In this document: piece after piece, positions 8,509 through 17,045 of the stretch
How the letters are laid out: each line of letters begins with the position of its first letter
Numbering within the stretch: the first letter of the stretch is position 1
Assembly: GCF_019145235.1 (NCBI RefSeq)
Contig: NZ_JAHSTV010000009.1
Span: 248,001 to 312,000 of the forward strand
Origin: Pseudomonas farris
GTDB lineage: Bacteria > Pseudomonadota > Gammaproteobacteria > Pseudomonadales > Pseudomonadaceae
Length of the DNA: 64,000 nucleotides
Reading direction: 5' to 3'
Notes under the pieces: model-generated
Database searches by the model: none
Seen by the model: only the letters and a program-made list of their open reading frames with translations
What the model was told of the DNA's origin: nothing
Made by a program: the position numbers and the translations under genes

Positions 8509-9490
8509 CGGTAAGGTGACGCTGCTGGAAGCGGTGAATCTGGCGTTGCATCGGGCCATGAGTGAAGACGAAAACGTCATCGTCCTCGGTGAAGACGTCG
8601 GGGTGAATGGGGGCGTGTTCCGCGCAACGCTGGGCCTGCGCGACAGCTTTGGTTTCAAGCGGGTGATCGACTCGCCGCTGGCCGAAACCATGCTCGGCGG
8701 GCTGGTGGTGGGCATGGCGGCCCAAGGCCTGAAACCGGTGGTGGAAATCCAGTTCATGGGTTTCATCTACGCCACCATGGAGCACCTGGTGTCCCACGCC
8801 AGCCGCATGCGCAACCGCACGCGCGGGCGGATCACCTGCCCGATGGTGATGCGTACGCCGATGGGCGCAGGGATTCGCGCGCCGGAACATCACAGCGAAA
8901 GCACTGAAGCCCTGTTCGCGCACATTCCGGGGCTGCGGGTGGTGATCCCATCCTCGCCAGCCCGGGCCTATGGCTTGCTGCTCGCGGCCATCGACGACCC
9001 GGATCCAGTGATATTTCTCGAACCCACCCGACTCTATCGAATGAACCCGCAACCACTGCTGGATGACGGCAAGCGCCTGCCGCTGGACAGCTGTTTCACC
9101 CTGCGTGAAGGCAGCGACCTTACCTTGATCAGTTGGGGCGCCAGCGTGATGGAAACCCTGCAAGCCGCCACGCAACTGGCCGAGCAGGGCGTCTCGGCGG
9201 AAGTGATCGATGTCGCCAGTATCAAACCGCTGGACCTCGACACGATGGAAGCCTCGGTGCGCAAGACCGGTCGCTGCGTGATCGTGCATGAGGCACCACG
9301 TTCCTGCGGGGTCGGCGCGGAAATCGCCGCCAGTCTCTACGAACGGGTATTTCTGGAGTTGCAGGCACCGATCCAGCGAGTCACAGCGCCAGACATCCCG
9401 CCGCCGCTGTATCGACTGGAATCGCTGTACATGCCCGGCGTCGAAGACATTCTTCATGCCTGCGACATCGTCATGCAGCACTACCCTTGA
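8501..9490 (+). CDS. 2-oxo acid dehydrogenase E1 component, beta subunit
   Basis: E1beta partner (329 residues) that forms the alpha2beta2 decarboxylase. It has the transketolase pyrimidine-binding domain (LGEDVGVNGGVFRATLGL near residues 28-45; DSPLAETMLGGLVVGMA) and the C-terminal transketolase domain (LISWGASVMETLQAA; VDVASIKPLDLDTM-like segment). The reading frame is open upstream inside E1alpha, but the ATG at 8501 has GGGAGG 8 bases ahead and overlaps the end of E1alpha by 8 bases, the usual coupled arrangement. Confidence 0.94.
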   Translation: MSNGKVTLLEAVNLALHRAMSEDENVIVLGEDVGVNGGVFRATLGLRDSFGFKRVIDSPLAETMLGGLVVGMAAQGLKPVVEIQFMGFIYATMEHLVSHASRMRNRTRGRITCPMVMRTPMGAGIRAPEHHSESTEALFAHIPGLRVVIPSSPARAYGLLLAAIDDPDPVIFLEPTRLYRMNPQPLLDDGKRLPLDSCFTLREGSDLTLISWGASVMETLQAATQLAEQGVSAEVIDVASIKPLDLDTMEASVRKTGRCVIVHEAPRSCGVGAEIAASLYERVFLELQAPIQRVTAPDIPPPLYRLESLYMPGVEDILHACDIVMQHYP

Positions 9491-9518
9491 AGAGACGCCT
9501 GAGGCCGAGGAGGTTGCG

Positions 9519-10628
9519 ATGAAATATTTCAAACTGCCGGATCTGGGCGAAGGCTTGCAGGAAGCGGAAATCGTTCGTTGGCACGTCAAGGTCGGCGATA
9601 CCGTCAAGGCCGACCAACTATTGGTGTCGGTGGAAACCGCCAAGGCGCTGGTGGACATTCCCGCGCCCTACGACGGCGTAGTGGCGAAAACATTCGGTGG
9701 CGAGGGCGACATCCTTCACGTTGGCGAACCTCTGCTCGGTTACGAAGGCGAAGCAGATGCGGGCACTGTGGTCGGGCGGCTCGAGGGCGGCGGCACGAAT
9801 CAGGAGGATGCATTTTTTATCGGCGCTGCGCCTTCGACTCGTGAGCACCTGGCGAACCGTGCCACGCCGGCGGTGCGTCAACTGGCTCGGCAACTCGGTG
9901 TTGAACTGAGCGGCTTGACGGGCTCCGGCCAGGACGGCCAGATCACCCGCAACGACGTAGAAAACGCGGCCCAGACGGAACGCGAACGCTTCGGCGGCGA
10001 GAAGCTGCGTGGTGTGCGACGCAGCATGGCACTGAACATGGCCAGGTCCCATGCCGAAGTGGTGCCGGTGACGATTTTCGGTGATGCCGATTTGTATCGT
10101 TGGGGCCAGGCACGAGAGCCGCTGATTCGTCTGGCCAAGGCGATGGCGGCCGCCTGCGCCGTAGAGCCGGTGCTCAACAGCGCCTTCGATGGCAAAACCC
10201 TGGCGCTCAAGCAACACGAACGACTCGATTTGGGCATTGCCGTGGATACGCCGGACGGCTTGTTCGTGCCGGTGCTGCGCGATGTCGGTCAGCGCTCGGC
10301 GGCGGATTTGAAGGAAGGTGTGACGCGTCTGCGGGCCGACGTGCAGGCGCGCTCGATCCCGCCTCAGGAAATGATGGGAGCGACCCTGACTCTGTCGAAC
10401 TTCGGCACTTTGTTCGGCCGCTACGCCAATCCGGTGGTGGTGCCGCCGCAAGTGGCGATCCTCGCCGCCGGGGCGATCCGCGATGAACCGGTGGCGGTCG
10501 AGGGGGCAGTGGTGGTGCATCCGATCCTGCCGTTGTCCCTGACCTTTGATCATCGGGTGGTCACCGGTGGCGAGGCGGCGCGGTTCTTCAAAGCGTTGGT
10601 CGAGGCGCTGGAACAACCCGAGGCCTAG
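9519..10628 (+). CDS. Dihydrolipoamide acyltransferase (E2) of the 2-oxo acid dehydrogenase complex
   Basis: E2 core of the complex, 369 residues. An N-terminal lipoyl domain carries the modified Lys in SVETAKALVDIPAP (about residue 43). A peripheral-subunit-binding domain (TPAVRQLARQLGVELSGLTG, about 110-145) and the catalytic domain follow. The active-site His is present in TFDHRVVTGGEAARF, but the usual HxxxDG reads HRVVTGG, with Thr in place of Asp. The ATG at 9519 has AGGAGG 5 bases upstream. No E3 gene follows, so E3 must be shared from elsewhere. A hairpin terminator lies after the stop. Confidence 0.92.
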   Translation: MKYFKLPDLGEGLQEAEIVRWHVKVGDTVKADQLLVSVETAKALVDIPAPYDGVVAKTFGGEGDILHVGEPLLGYEGEADAGTVVGRLEGGGTNQEDAFFIGAAPSTREHLANRATPAVRQLARQLGVELSGLTGSGQDGQITRNDVENAAQTERERFGGEKLRGVRRSMALNMARSHAEVVPVTIFGDADLYRWGQAREPLIRLAKAMAAACAVEPVLNSAFDGKTLALKQHERLDLGIAVDTPDGLFVPVLRDVGQRSAADLKEGVTRLRADVQARSIPPQEMMGATLTLSNFGTLFGRYANPVVVPPQVAILAAGAIRDEPVAVEGAVVVHPILPLSLTFDHRVVTGGEAARFFKALVEALEQPEA

Positions 10629-10646
10629 GTTTCTTGCAGACATGAA

Positions 10647-10680
10647 AAAGGCCCTGAGCCATTTGACTCAGGGCCTATTC
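10647..10680 (-). terminator. Rho-independent terminator between E2 gene and yebG
   Basis: Perfect 10-base stem (AGGCCCTGAG at 10649-10658, complement at 10668-10677) with an 8-base loop. Read on the minus strand it is followed by CTTTTTC, so it fits termination of yebG; it may also stop the convergent E2 transcript. Confidence 0.85.
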
Positions 10681-10694
10681 AATTCGGGCATTGC

Positions 10695-11060
10695 TTACTT
10701 TGGCGTCTTGGCGGCTTTGGCTGGCTTGGTCGGCTCAGCGCCCGCTACTTCAACGGGTGCAGCTACTTCAACAGGTTCAGTGGCTTTAACAGGTTCAATG
10801 GCTTCGGCGGGTGCATTCAGCAGTTCGGACAGTGCGTCCGGCTGGCTCTTGAATGCCTTGGCGAATACATCACGGTTCTTCGCCATGTAAATCCCGGCTT
10901 CTTCCACTTGCTGTTCGGTCAGGGACGGAACGGCTTTTTGCAACACTTCAGCCAGCAATTCGGCCAGTTCGAGCATTTTGTCATGACGGTCAGCTTCGGC
11001 TTTATCCATGAACAAGCGCTCCAGATCTCGGCTGCTGCGGTATACCACTTCGACGGCCAT
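10695..11060 (-). CDS. yebG: YebG-family SOS-induced protein
   Basis: A 121-residue protein starting MAVEVVYRSSRDLERLF, with KAEADRHDKMLELAELLAEV matching the conserved YebG core; the protein is a known LexA-regulated gene product of unclear biochemical role. A low-complexity Pro/Ala/Val/Glu/Lys tail (about residues 85-121, ending TKPAKAAKTPK) is added after the conserved region. A perfect LexA box lies about 45 bases upstream, confirming SOS control. It is convergent with the E2 gene. Confidence 0.93.
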   Translation of the reverse strand: MAVEVVYRSSRDLERLFMDKAEADRHDKMLELAELLAEVLQKAVPSLTEQQVEEAGIYMAKNRDVFAKAFKSQPDALSELLNAPAEAIEPVKATEPVEVAAPVEVAGAEPTKPAKAAKTPK

Positions 11061-11103
11061 TCACCACCTCACATGCCTTCACATTAGTTGTCTGTTTCGA
11101 CTA

Positions 11104-11119
11104 CTGTATTTATATACAG
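11104..11119 (-). promoter_or_regulatory. LexA (SOS) box of yebG
   Basis: CTGTATTTATATACAG fits the LexA consensus CTG-N10-CAG with an almost fully palindromic AT-rich centre. It lies 43 bases upstream of the yebG start, where it would cover the promoter. Confidence 0.93.
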
Positions 11120-11239
11120 CTAAAAGGATAAGCGAATCCCTGCGCTTTGGGTAGCGGCTTTTTAATGTAGACCGTAATCGGTGTTTGTCAGGTGAACCGT
11201 GTCGCTCCCACAAGAGATCTGCGGCGTACACAAAACCAT

Positions 11240-11263
11240 TGTGGGAGCGAGCCTGCTCGCGAT
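11240..11263. repeat. Single REP sequence
   Basis: TGTGGGAGCGAGCCTGCTCG is one REP unit with no partner arm nearby. It lies in the 350-base gap between yebG and psiE; the rest of that gap shows the LexA box and nothing else recognised. Confidence 0.75.
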
Positions 11264-11408
11264 GGGGTCCGTCCAGACACCACAAAAAGTGTCCAGTAGC
11301 AGCGCATCGCCATCTCACCCAACAGTATCTGGCCTTTTTTCTGCATGCAGAACAACCGTCACGTCCAACCCGCATCATCCGCTCGAACCGAGCTAAGGAA
11401 CATTCAAA

Positions 11409-11909
11409 GTGAAAATCAACTGGGCCGAGAACCTGCGGCAGAACGTGCACCAACTGGCCGAGTCCCTGGGCAACCTGTTCGTCGAGACCTTCCACTACCT
11501 GGCGCTGTTCGCCATCGGTGCGGTGACCGCGTGGGCGGCAGTGATGGAATTCCTCGGGATGCTCGAACAGGGGCACATCAAGATCGATGACATCTTGCTG
11601 CTGTTCATCTACCTGGAACTGGGGGCGATGGTCGGGATTTACTTCAAGACCAACCACATGCCGGTGCGCTTCCTGATCTACGTGGCGATCACCGCACTGA
11701 CGCGGCTGCTGATCTCCAACGTCTCGCACCACAATCCTCCGGACCTGGGGATCATCTACCTGTGCGGCGGGATTTTGCTGCTGGCGTTTGCGATTCTGGT
11801 GGTGCGTTACGCCTCGTCGCAATTTCCTTCGGTGAAGATCGAACACCCGCAACGCAAGATCGGTGCGGGTTCCGGTGAGCATCCCGAGGTGGAGAAGGGC
11901 GAGATTTAA
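11409..11909 (+). CDS. psiE: PsiE-family phosphate-starvation-inducible membrane protein
   Basis: A 166-residue protein with four predicted membrane segments (about residues 25-47, 58-78, 83-103, 114-135) and the PsiE-type signatures DDILLLFIYLELGAMVGIYF and RFLIYVAITALTRLL. PsiE in E. coli is controlled by PhoB and Crp; its function is unknown. The start is GTG at 11409 with AAGGAAC 9 bases upstream. No clear Pho box was seen. Its last bases overlap the end of the convergent DUF3509 gene. Confidence 0.9.
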   Translation: MKINWAENLRQNVHQLAESLGNLFVETFHYLALFAIGAVTAWAAVMEFLGMLEQGHIKIDDILLLFIYLELGAMVGIYFKTNHMPVRFLIYVAITALTRLLISNVSHHNPPDLGIIYLCGGILLLAFAILVVRYASSQFPSVKIEHPQRKIGAGSGEHPEVEKGEI

Positions 11910-12223
11910 AGCCCCATTGAAGGTCGGGGCCGGGATTTGACCAAGGGAGGCGGCGGGTTGCGACTGTCGCCGTCGGTCATGGCTTCAAGTATGGCCACGG
12001 CGCTGTGGCCCTGTTCGATGGCGATGCCGAATTGAATGCTTTGCACCAGGCGTTTGAGGCGCTTGGGGTCATTGCGCTGTTCGGCACTGATCATCCGTTT
12101 GGCCACTACGCGGCCACTTTTGGAGAGGGTCAGCATGATGCTGCCGTCCAGCCCCTGAATGCTCAGGTTAACTTGATAATCCGGTGCAAAGGCATCGGTA
12201 ATGAGCTGAAAAGGGTTGTCCAT
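11906..12223 (-). CDS. DUF3509 family protein
   Basis: A small 105-residue Pseudomonas-specific protein. It starts MDNPFQLITDAFAPDYQVNLS and contains IMLTLSKSGRVVAKRMIS and QSIQFGIAIEQGHSA, the conserved DUF3509 features. No signal peptide or membrane segment is visible. Function is unknown. It converges with psiE with a 4-base overlap. Confidence 0.85.
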   Translation of the reverse strand: MDNPFQLITDAFAPDYQVNLSIQGLDGSIMLTLSKSGRVVAKRMISAEQRNDPKRLKRLVQSIQFGIAIEQGHSAVAILEAMTDGDSRNPPPPLVKSRPRPSMGL

Positions 12224-12389
12224 AATGCGTCACCGCCTGATTGAACGTGCAGTTGTTGACGGCCGTGATCGGGATTAGTTCGCAACACCAGACCACCGGC
12301 CTTCCATGTTCATGCGCTTCATCCGTGTTGCGTAGGGGATATAGCAAGGTGCATGCCGGAAAAATTGTCGAACAATGAACACGGCAAAA

Positions 12390-12420
12390 AAATGGCGGGC
12401 ACCTGGCCCGCCTTCTTTTT
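12390..12420 (-). terminator. Rho-independent terminator downstream of the serine transporter gene
   Basis: GGCGGGC at 12394-12400 pairs with GCCCGCC at 12406-12412 over a 5-base loop, flanked by AAAAAAA on the left and TTCTTTTT on the right, so it can act in both directions. It sits 12 bases past the transporter stop. Confidence 0.85.
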
Positions 12421-12431
12421 GCCTGCCCGTT

Positions 12432-13733
12432 TCAGGGCATGAACGAGTAGATGATCGCAGACAGTGCAATCAAACCGATCAACACCACGAACACGTTCGA
12501 GGCCTGATTCGAGTACTGGCGCAAGGCCGGCACGCGGCGGATGGCGTACATCGGCATCAGGAACAACAGACACGCGATGATCGGCCCGCCGAGGGTTTCG
12601 ATCATGCCCAGGATGCTCGGGTTGAAGGTCGCCACGGCCCAGCAGCTGAGGATCATGAACAGCGCAGTGATGCGGTTCAACCAACTGGCGGACATGACGC
12701 GACCACGGCCACGCAGGCTTTTCACGATCAGGCCCTGAAAGCCTTCGCTGGCGCCGATGTAATGACCGAGGAAGGATTTGGTGATTGCCACCAGCGCAAT
12801 CAACGGCGCGGCGTAAGCGATGACCGGAGTCTGGAAGTGGTTGGCCAGATACGACAGGATCGAGATGTTCTGCGCCTTCGCCGCGGCTAAATCAGCCGGG
12901 GACAACGCCAGCACGCAGCTGAAGCAGAAGAACATCACCGTGACGACCATCATGGCGTGAGCGATTGCGAGAATGCCGCTGCTTTTGCGTTCGGCTTGAT
13001 CGCCATAACGCTGTTTCTGATCGACGGCGAAAGCGGAGATGATCGGCGAATGGTTGAACGAGAACACCATCACCGGAATCGCCAGCCACAAGGTCTGGAA
13101 GAACAGCGGCAAGGGCATGCCTTCGCTGGCGGTGGCGAAGAACGCGCCGTTCCAGTTCGGGATCAGGCTGACGCCGAGCAGCAGCAACGCTGCGACGAAC
13201 GGATAAACCAGCACGCTCATGCATTTGACGATGACGCCCTGACCGCAACGGACGATCGCCATCAAGCCGAGAATCAGCCCCAGCGACAGAATCGCCCGAG
13301 GAGGCGGGGTCATGTGCAACTGGTGCTCCATGAGGCTGCTCAGGGTGTTGGTCAGCGCCACGCTGTACACCAGCAAAATCGGGAAGATCGCGAAGAAATA
13401 CAGGAGCGTGATCAGCTTGCCGGCACCGATGCCGAAGTGTTCTTCCACCACTTCGGTGATGTCCCCGGAACGCCCGGATAACACGAAACGCGTCAAGCCA
13501 CGGTGGGCGAAGAAGGTCATCGGAAACGCAAGCACCGCCAGTATCAGCAGCGGCCAGAAACCACCGACACCGGCGTTGATCGGCAGGAACAACGTGCCGG
13601 CGCCAATCGCCGTGCCATAGAGGCCAAGCATCCAGGTGGTGTCGTGTTTGCTCCAGCCTTTGTGGGTTATTTCGCTATTGCGTGTCAGGTCTACAGCGGG
13701 ATTATCGGCAGCAGGTGTACGTACATCGGTCAT
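12432..13733 (-). CDS. Serine (HAAAP-family) transporter, SdaC-like
   Basis: A 433-residue inner-membrane amino-acid transporter with about eleven hydrophobic segments, typical of the SdaC/TdcC-type proton or sodium symporters. Signature segments are GLYGTAIGAGTLFLPINAGV near residues 40-58 and FSFNHSPIISAFA in the middle. The start at 13733 is preferred over one 36 bases upstream because GAGG stands 8 bases before it. It lies 64 bases after sdaA in the same direction, so import and deamination of serine are probably co-transcribed; serine as substrate is inferred from that. Confidence 0.88.
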   Translation of the reverse strand: MTDVRTPAADNPAVDLTRNSEITHKGWSKHDTTWMLGLYGTAIGAGTLFLPINAGVGGFWPLLILAVLAFPMTFFAHRGLTRFVLSGRSGDITEVVEEHFGIGAGKLITLLYFFAIFPILLVYSVALTNTLSSLMEHQLHMTPPPRAILSLGLILGLMAIVRCGQGVIVKCMSVLVYPFVAALLLLGVSLIPNWNGAFFATASEGMPLPLFFQTLWLAIPVMVFSFNHSPIISAFAVDQKQRYGDQAERKSSGILAIAHAMMVVTVMFFCFSCVLALSPADLAAAKAQNISILSYLANHFQTPVIAYAAPLIALVAITKSFLGHYIGASEGFQGLIVKSLRGRGRVMSASWLNRITALFMILSCWAVATFNPSILGMIETLGGPIIACLLFLMPMYAIRRVPALRQYSNQASNVFVVLIGLIALSAIIYSFMP

Positions 13734-13796
13734 CGTTTTTGCCTCGTTATTATTCTTGCTCGGGCTCACGTATTGCGGGCTGTCAGGAAATGTTCT

Positions 13797-15173
13797 TCAA
13801 CATTCCACCCAGCTAACAGCCAGGCCGCCCCGTGAAGTTTCTTTGTATTTGTCGTGCATGTCGGCGCCGGTATCGCGCATGGTGCGGATCACCCGGTCCA
13901 GGGAAATGAAGTGCTTGCCGTCGCCGCGCAGGGCCATTTGCGTGGCGTTGATCGCCTTCACGGCAGCGATTGCGTTGCGCTCGATGCACGGCACCTGCAC
14001 CAGACCGCCAACGGGGTCGCAGGTCAGGCCGAGGTTGTGTTCCAGGCCGATTTCGGCGGCGTTTTCCAGTTGCTCCGGGGTGGCGCCGAGTATATCGGCC
14101 AAGCCGGCGGCGGCCATGGCGCAGGCGGAACCGACTTCGCCCTGGCAGCCGACTTCGGCGCCAGAGATCGAAGCGTTTTTCTTGCAGAGAATGCCTACGG
14201 CCGCAGCGCCCAAAAAGAACGCCACGACGTCATCGTCCGACGCGTCCGGGTTGAATTTCATGTAGTAGTGCAGCACTGCGGGAATGATCCCCGCCGCCCC
14301 GTTTGTAGGCGCGGTCACCATACGTCCGCCGGCCGCGTTTTCTTCGTTCACGGCAAGGGCGAACAGGTTGACCCACTCCATGGCTGACAGGGTGGAGCTG
14401 ATGACATTCGGTTTGCCGATTTCCAACAGGCTGCGGTGCAATTTCGCGGCGCGGCGCGGAACATTCAGACCGCCGGGCAGGATGCCTTCGTGGCGCAAGC
14501 CTTGCTCGACGCATTCACGCATTACCGACCAGATATGCAGCAACCCCTGGCGGATCTCGGCGTCGCTGCGCCAGGCCCGTTCATTTGCCATCATCAACTC
14601 GGAAACTCGCAGACCGTGCTGGTTGCAGAGCTTGAGCAATTCGGCGGCACTGGAGAAATCGTAGGGCAGCACCACATCGCTGGCCGGCGCAATGCCGGAC
14701 TCGGCTTCGGCTGCTTCGATGATGAAACCACCGCCCACCGAGTAGTACGTCTGCTCGAACAGCTCACCGGTTTCGCCGAAGGCTGTCAGAGACATGGCGT
14801 TGGGGTGGTAGGGCAGACTCTCGTCGAGCAGCAGGAGATCGCGCTGCCAGTTGAAGGCAATGGTCGATTTGCCGGCCAGACTCAGTTCGCCGGTTTCACG
14901 CAAGGTCTGGATTCGGCTGTCGATTGAATTCGGATCAATGCTGTCCGGCCATTCGCCCATCAGGCCCATGACGCAGGCACGGTCAGTCGCGTGGCCGACG
15001 CCGGTGGCCGAAAGGGAGCCGTAGAGGCGAATTTCTACCCGCCGTACGTCGGCCAGTAAATGTTGGTCAATCAGGGCTTGGGCGAAGGTTGCGGCGGCGC
15101 GCATCGGGCCGACGGTATGGGAACTGGACGGACCGATGCCGACTTTGAAGAGATCGAAAACACTGATAGCCAT
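13797..15173 (-). CDS. sdaA: L-serine ammonia-lyase (iron-sulfur, SdaA type)
   Basis: Converts L-serine to pyruvate and ammonia with a 4Fe-4S cluster. The 458-residue single-chain form starts MAISVFDLFKVGIGPSSSHT, the conserved N terminus with substrate-binding SSSHT. The beta domain is followed by the alpha domain with cysteines in ILCKKNASISGAEVGC, ACAMAAAG and LTCDPVGGLVQVPCIERN. The frame continues about 550 bases further upstream, but the family N terminus fixes the start at 15173. It lies upstream of the transporter and divergent from a LysR regulator. Confidence 0.96.
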   Translation of the reverse strand: MAISVFDLFKVGIGPSSSHTVGPMRAAATFAQALIDQHLLADVRRVEIRLYGSLSATGVGHATDRACVMGLMGEWPDSIDPNSIDSRIQTLRETGELSLAGKSTIAFNWQRDLLLLDESLPYHPNAMSLTAFGETGELFEQTYYSVGGGFIIEAAEAESGIAPASDVVLPYDFSSAAELLKLCNQHGLRVSELMMANERAWRSDAEIRQGLLHIWSVMRECVEQGLRHEGILPGGLNVPRRAAKLHRSLLEIGKPNVISSTLSAMEWVNLFALAVNEENAAGGRMVTAPTNGAAGIIPAVLHYYMKFNPDASDDDVVAFFLGAAAVGILCKKNASISGAEVGCQGEVGSACAMAAAGLADILGATPEQLENAAEIGLEHNLGLTCDPVGGLVQVPCIERNAIAAVKAINATQMALRGDGKHFISLDRVIRTMRDTGADMHDKYKETSRGGLAVSWVEC

Positions 15174-15308
15174 GCTAAAGCCTATACAAGCAATGGAAGA
15201 GAAATCGCCGCCATTTCTGTAGGACAAGCGCAATGTCGGCGATACTGCCAACCTCGGTCCTACGTGACCAACGAAACTTCCTAAGACAGCCTTTAGCAGG
15301 ACTAAACA

Positions 15309-16256
15309 ATGAGTCGCCAATTGCACGCCCAGACTTACGTCTGGCTGCACGTGTTTTCGTGTGCCGCGCGGCACTTGTCCTTCACCCGTTGCGCCGAAGA
15401 ACTGCACATCACGCCGGGGGCGGTCAGTCAGCAAATTCGCCAACTGGAAGAGCGGCTGGGTTTTCGCCTGTTTCATCGTCGCGCCCGGGGTGTGGAATTG
15501 AGCGCCGAAGGCCAGCGACTGGCCATCACCGTCAACGAGGCCTACGGCAGCATCGATGCAGAATTGCGACGACTGGATGCGGGAATGATCAGCGGGATTT
15601 TGCGGTTGCGCTCGATTCCCTCGTTCCTGAGCAAGTGGCTGACCCCGCGCCTGCCGCGTTTGCAACAGCGCTTTCCGGATATTCAGCTGCGGCTGGTGGC
15701 CGAGGACAGCAGTGTTCCGTTGCATGAAGGCGATTTCGATCTGGCGATTGACCTGAACGACGGCAGTTATCCCGGATTGTTATCCACAGCCTTGTTGGAT
15801 GAGCAGATTTTTCCGGTGTGTGCCCCGAGCCTGTTGCGCGCAAGGCCGCCACTGCACGGCCCGGCAGACCTGGTGCATTTTCCGTTGCTGCACGACATCA
15901 CCGCCTGGCGCGGCAGTTACGAGTACGCGGAGTGGGAGTTTTACCTCAACGCTATCGGCTTCGAAGGCGCGGATGTGCGGCGCGGGCATACCTTCAATCG
16001 CAACCACCTGACCATCGAAGCGGCGATTGCCGGGATGGGGGTGGCGATTGCGCGGCGAACGCTGCTCAACGATGAACTGGAGCGCGGGACGTTGATCGTG
16101 CCATTTGGCCTGGCGGTGCCTAATCACAAGCGTTACGTGCTGCTCTATGCGCCGGGCGCGCTGAGTCATCCGGGCGTACGCGCGGTGCATGACTGGCTGG
16201 TGGAGGAAGCGGGGGTATTTCGTAGTCTGCACCCGCTGGCGGAGCGGCAGATGTGA
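15309..16256 (+). CDS. LysR-family regulator, probable controller of sdaA and the serine transporter
   Basis: A 315-residue LysR protein of the GcvA/DsdC-like branch. The helix-turn-helix is in the first 65 residues (LSFTRCAEELHITPGAVSQQIRQLEE), followed by the two-lobed effector domain (LRLRSIPSFLSKWLTPRLP onward). It is divergent from sdaA across 135 bases, the standard position for a regulator of the neighbouring operon; the effector is not known but serine or glycine is plausible. Confidence 0.88.
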   Translation: MSRQLHAQTYVWLHVFSCAARHLSFTRCAEELHITPGAVSQQIRQLEERLGFRLFHRRARGVELSAEGQRLAITVNEAYGSIDAELRRLDAGMISGILRLRSIPSFLSKWLTPRLPRLQQRFPDIQLRLVAEDSSVPLHEGDFDLAIDLNDGSYPGLLSTALLDEQIFPVCAPSLLRARPPLHGPADLVHFPLLHDITAWRGSYEYAEWEFYLNAIGFEGADVRRGHTFNRNHLTIEAAIAGMGVAIARRTLLNDELERGTLIVPFGLAVPNHKRYVLLYAPGALSHPGVRAVHDWLVEEAGVFRSLHPLAERQM

Positions 16257-16471
16257 GCAGCTTGGGGGCATCTGACAGGGGCGACCCAACTCCCGACATT
16301 AACAGCGCTTTTGCCTGTTGTCCGGCTTTTTTTGCGAATGAATATTTATCTTTTTTTAGGGGTTGAAATGTTCTGCGCGCACACCGATCTTGTAACCAAG
16401 AGGTCACGGTGATGAAGCCCAAGGGCCAGCCGAAGGGCCTCTCGCGAGCTAGCTGAAATAAGGGATGAACT

Positions 16472-16879
16472 ATGCAAATCCAAGTCAATAGCGATAACCA
16501 TATTCAAAGCAGCATCCGACTGGAGGAGTGGGTACGTACTACCATTGAGAGCACGCTCGAACGTTATGAGGAGGACCTGACCCGCGTCGAGGTCCATCTG
16601 CGGGACGAGAACGGCGACAAGCCCGGTCCCCACGATATGCGCTGTCAGCTGGAAGCGCGGCCAAAAGGCCACCAACCGATTTCTGTCACTCATAAAGCCG
16701 CTAACCTGGAACTGGCGATCGACGGTGCGGCCGAAAAACTCGAACATGCGCTTGAGCATCTGTTCGGCAAACTGCGGGGCAAACCACGTGCCGCTGTGGT
16801 GCCGTTCGAAAGGCCTACGGCCGATGCGCTGCTGGAAGACGAGTTTCTCGAGAACGAACAGGCTGCACAAAACGGCTGA
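16472..16879 (+). CDS. HPF/RaiA-family ribosome-associated protein
   Basis: A 135-residue protein with the sigma-54 modulation/ribosome hibernation fold: MQIQVNSDNHIQSS at the start, RVEVHLRDENGDKPG and CQLEARPKGHQPISVTHKA in the middle, and AIDGAAEKLEHALEHLFGKL helix near the C terminus. Such proteins bind the 30S decoding region in slow growth. It is not the rpoN-linked hpf copy, judging by neighbours, so a paralogue. A terminator follows. The 215 bases before it hold no other gene. Confidence 0.85.
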   Translation: MQIQVNSDNHIQSSIRLEEWVRTTIESTLERYEEDLTRVEVHLRDENGDKPGPHDMRCQLEARPKGHQPISVTHKAANLELAIDGAAEKLEHALEHLFGKLRGKPRAAVVPFERPTADALLEDEFLENEQAAQNG

Positions 16880-16925
16880 GGCCTGATTAACTTTTTACCT
16901 TCCCACTTTATCTCCACCTAAAAAG

Positions 16926-16953
16926 CGGGCCTGCATTGCAGGCCCGTTCTTGT
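16926..16953 (+). terminator. Rho-independent terminator after the HPF-like gene
   Basis: Perfect 9-base stem CGGGCCTGC (16926-16934) and GCAGGCCCG (16938-16946) with a 3-base loop, followed by TTCTTGTTT. Confidence 0.88.
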
Positions 16954-16990
16954 TTCAGCATCCACCGGTCCCTGTCGCGAGGGAGCTTGC

Positions 16991-17020
16991 TGTGGCGAGG
17001 GGGCAAGCCCCCTCGCCACA
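16991..17020. repeat. REP-like palindrome (TGTGGCGAGGGGGC family)
   Basis: TGTGGCGAGGGGGC followed, after AAG-type turn, by its complement to 17020: a perfect hairpin of a different REP family from the GTGGGAGCGGGC type. It stands between the HPF-like gene and the convergent end of fecA, 26 bases before the fecA stop. Confidence 0.8.
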
Positions 17021-17045
17021 AGGGTGTGCGCTAGCCGCCATTGAA

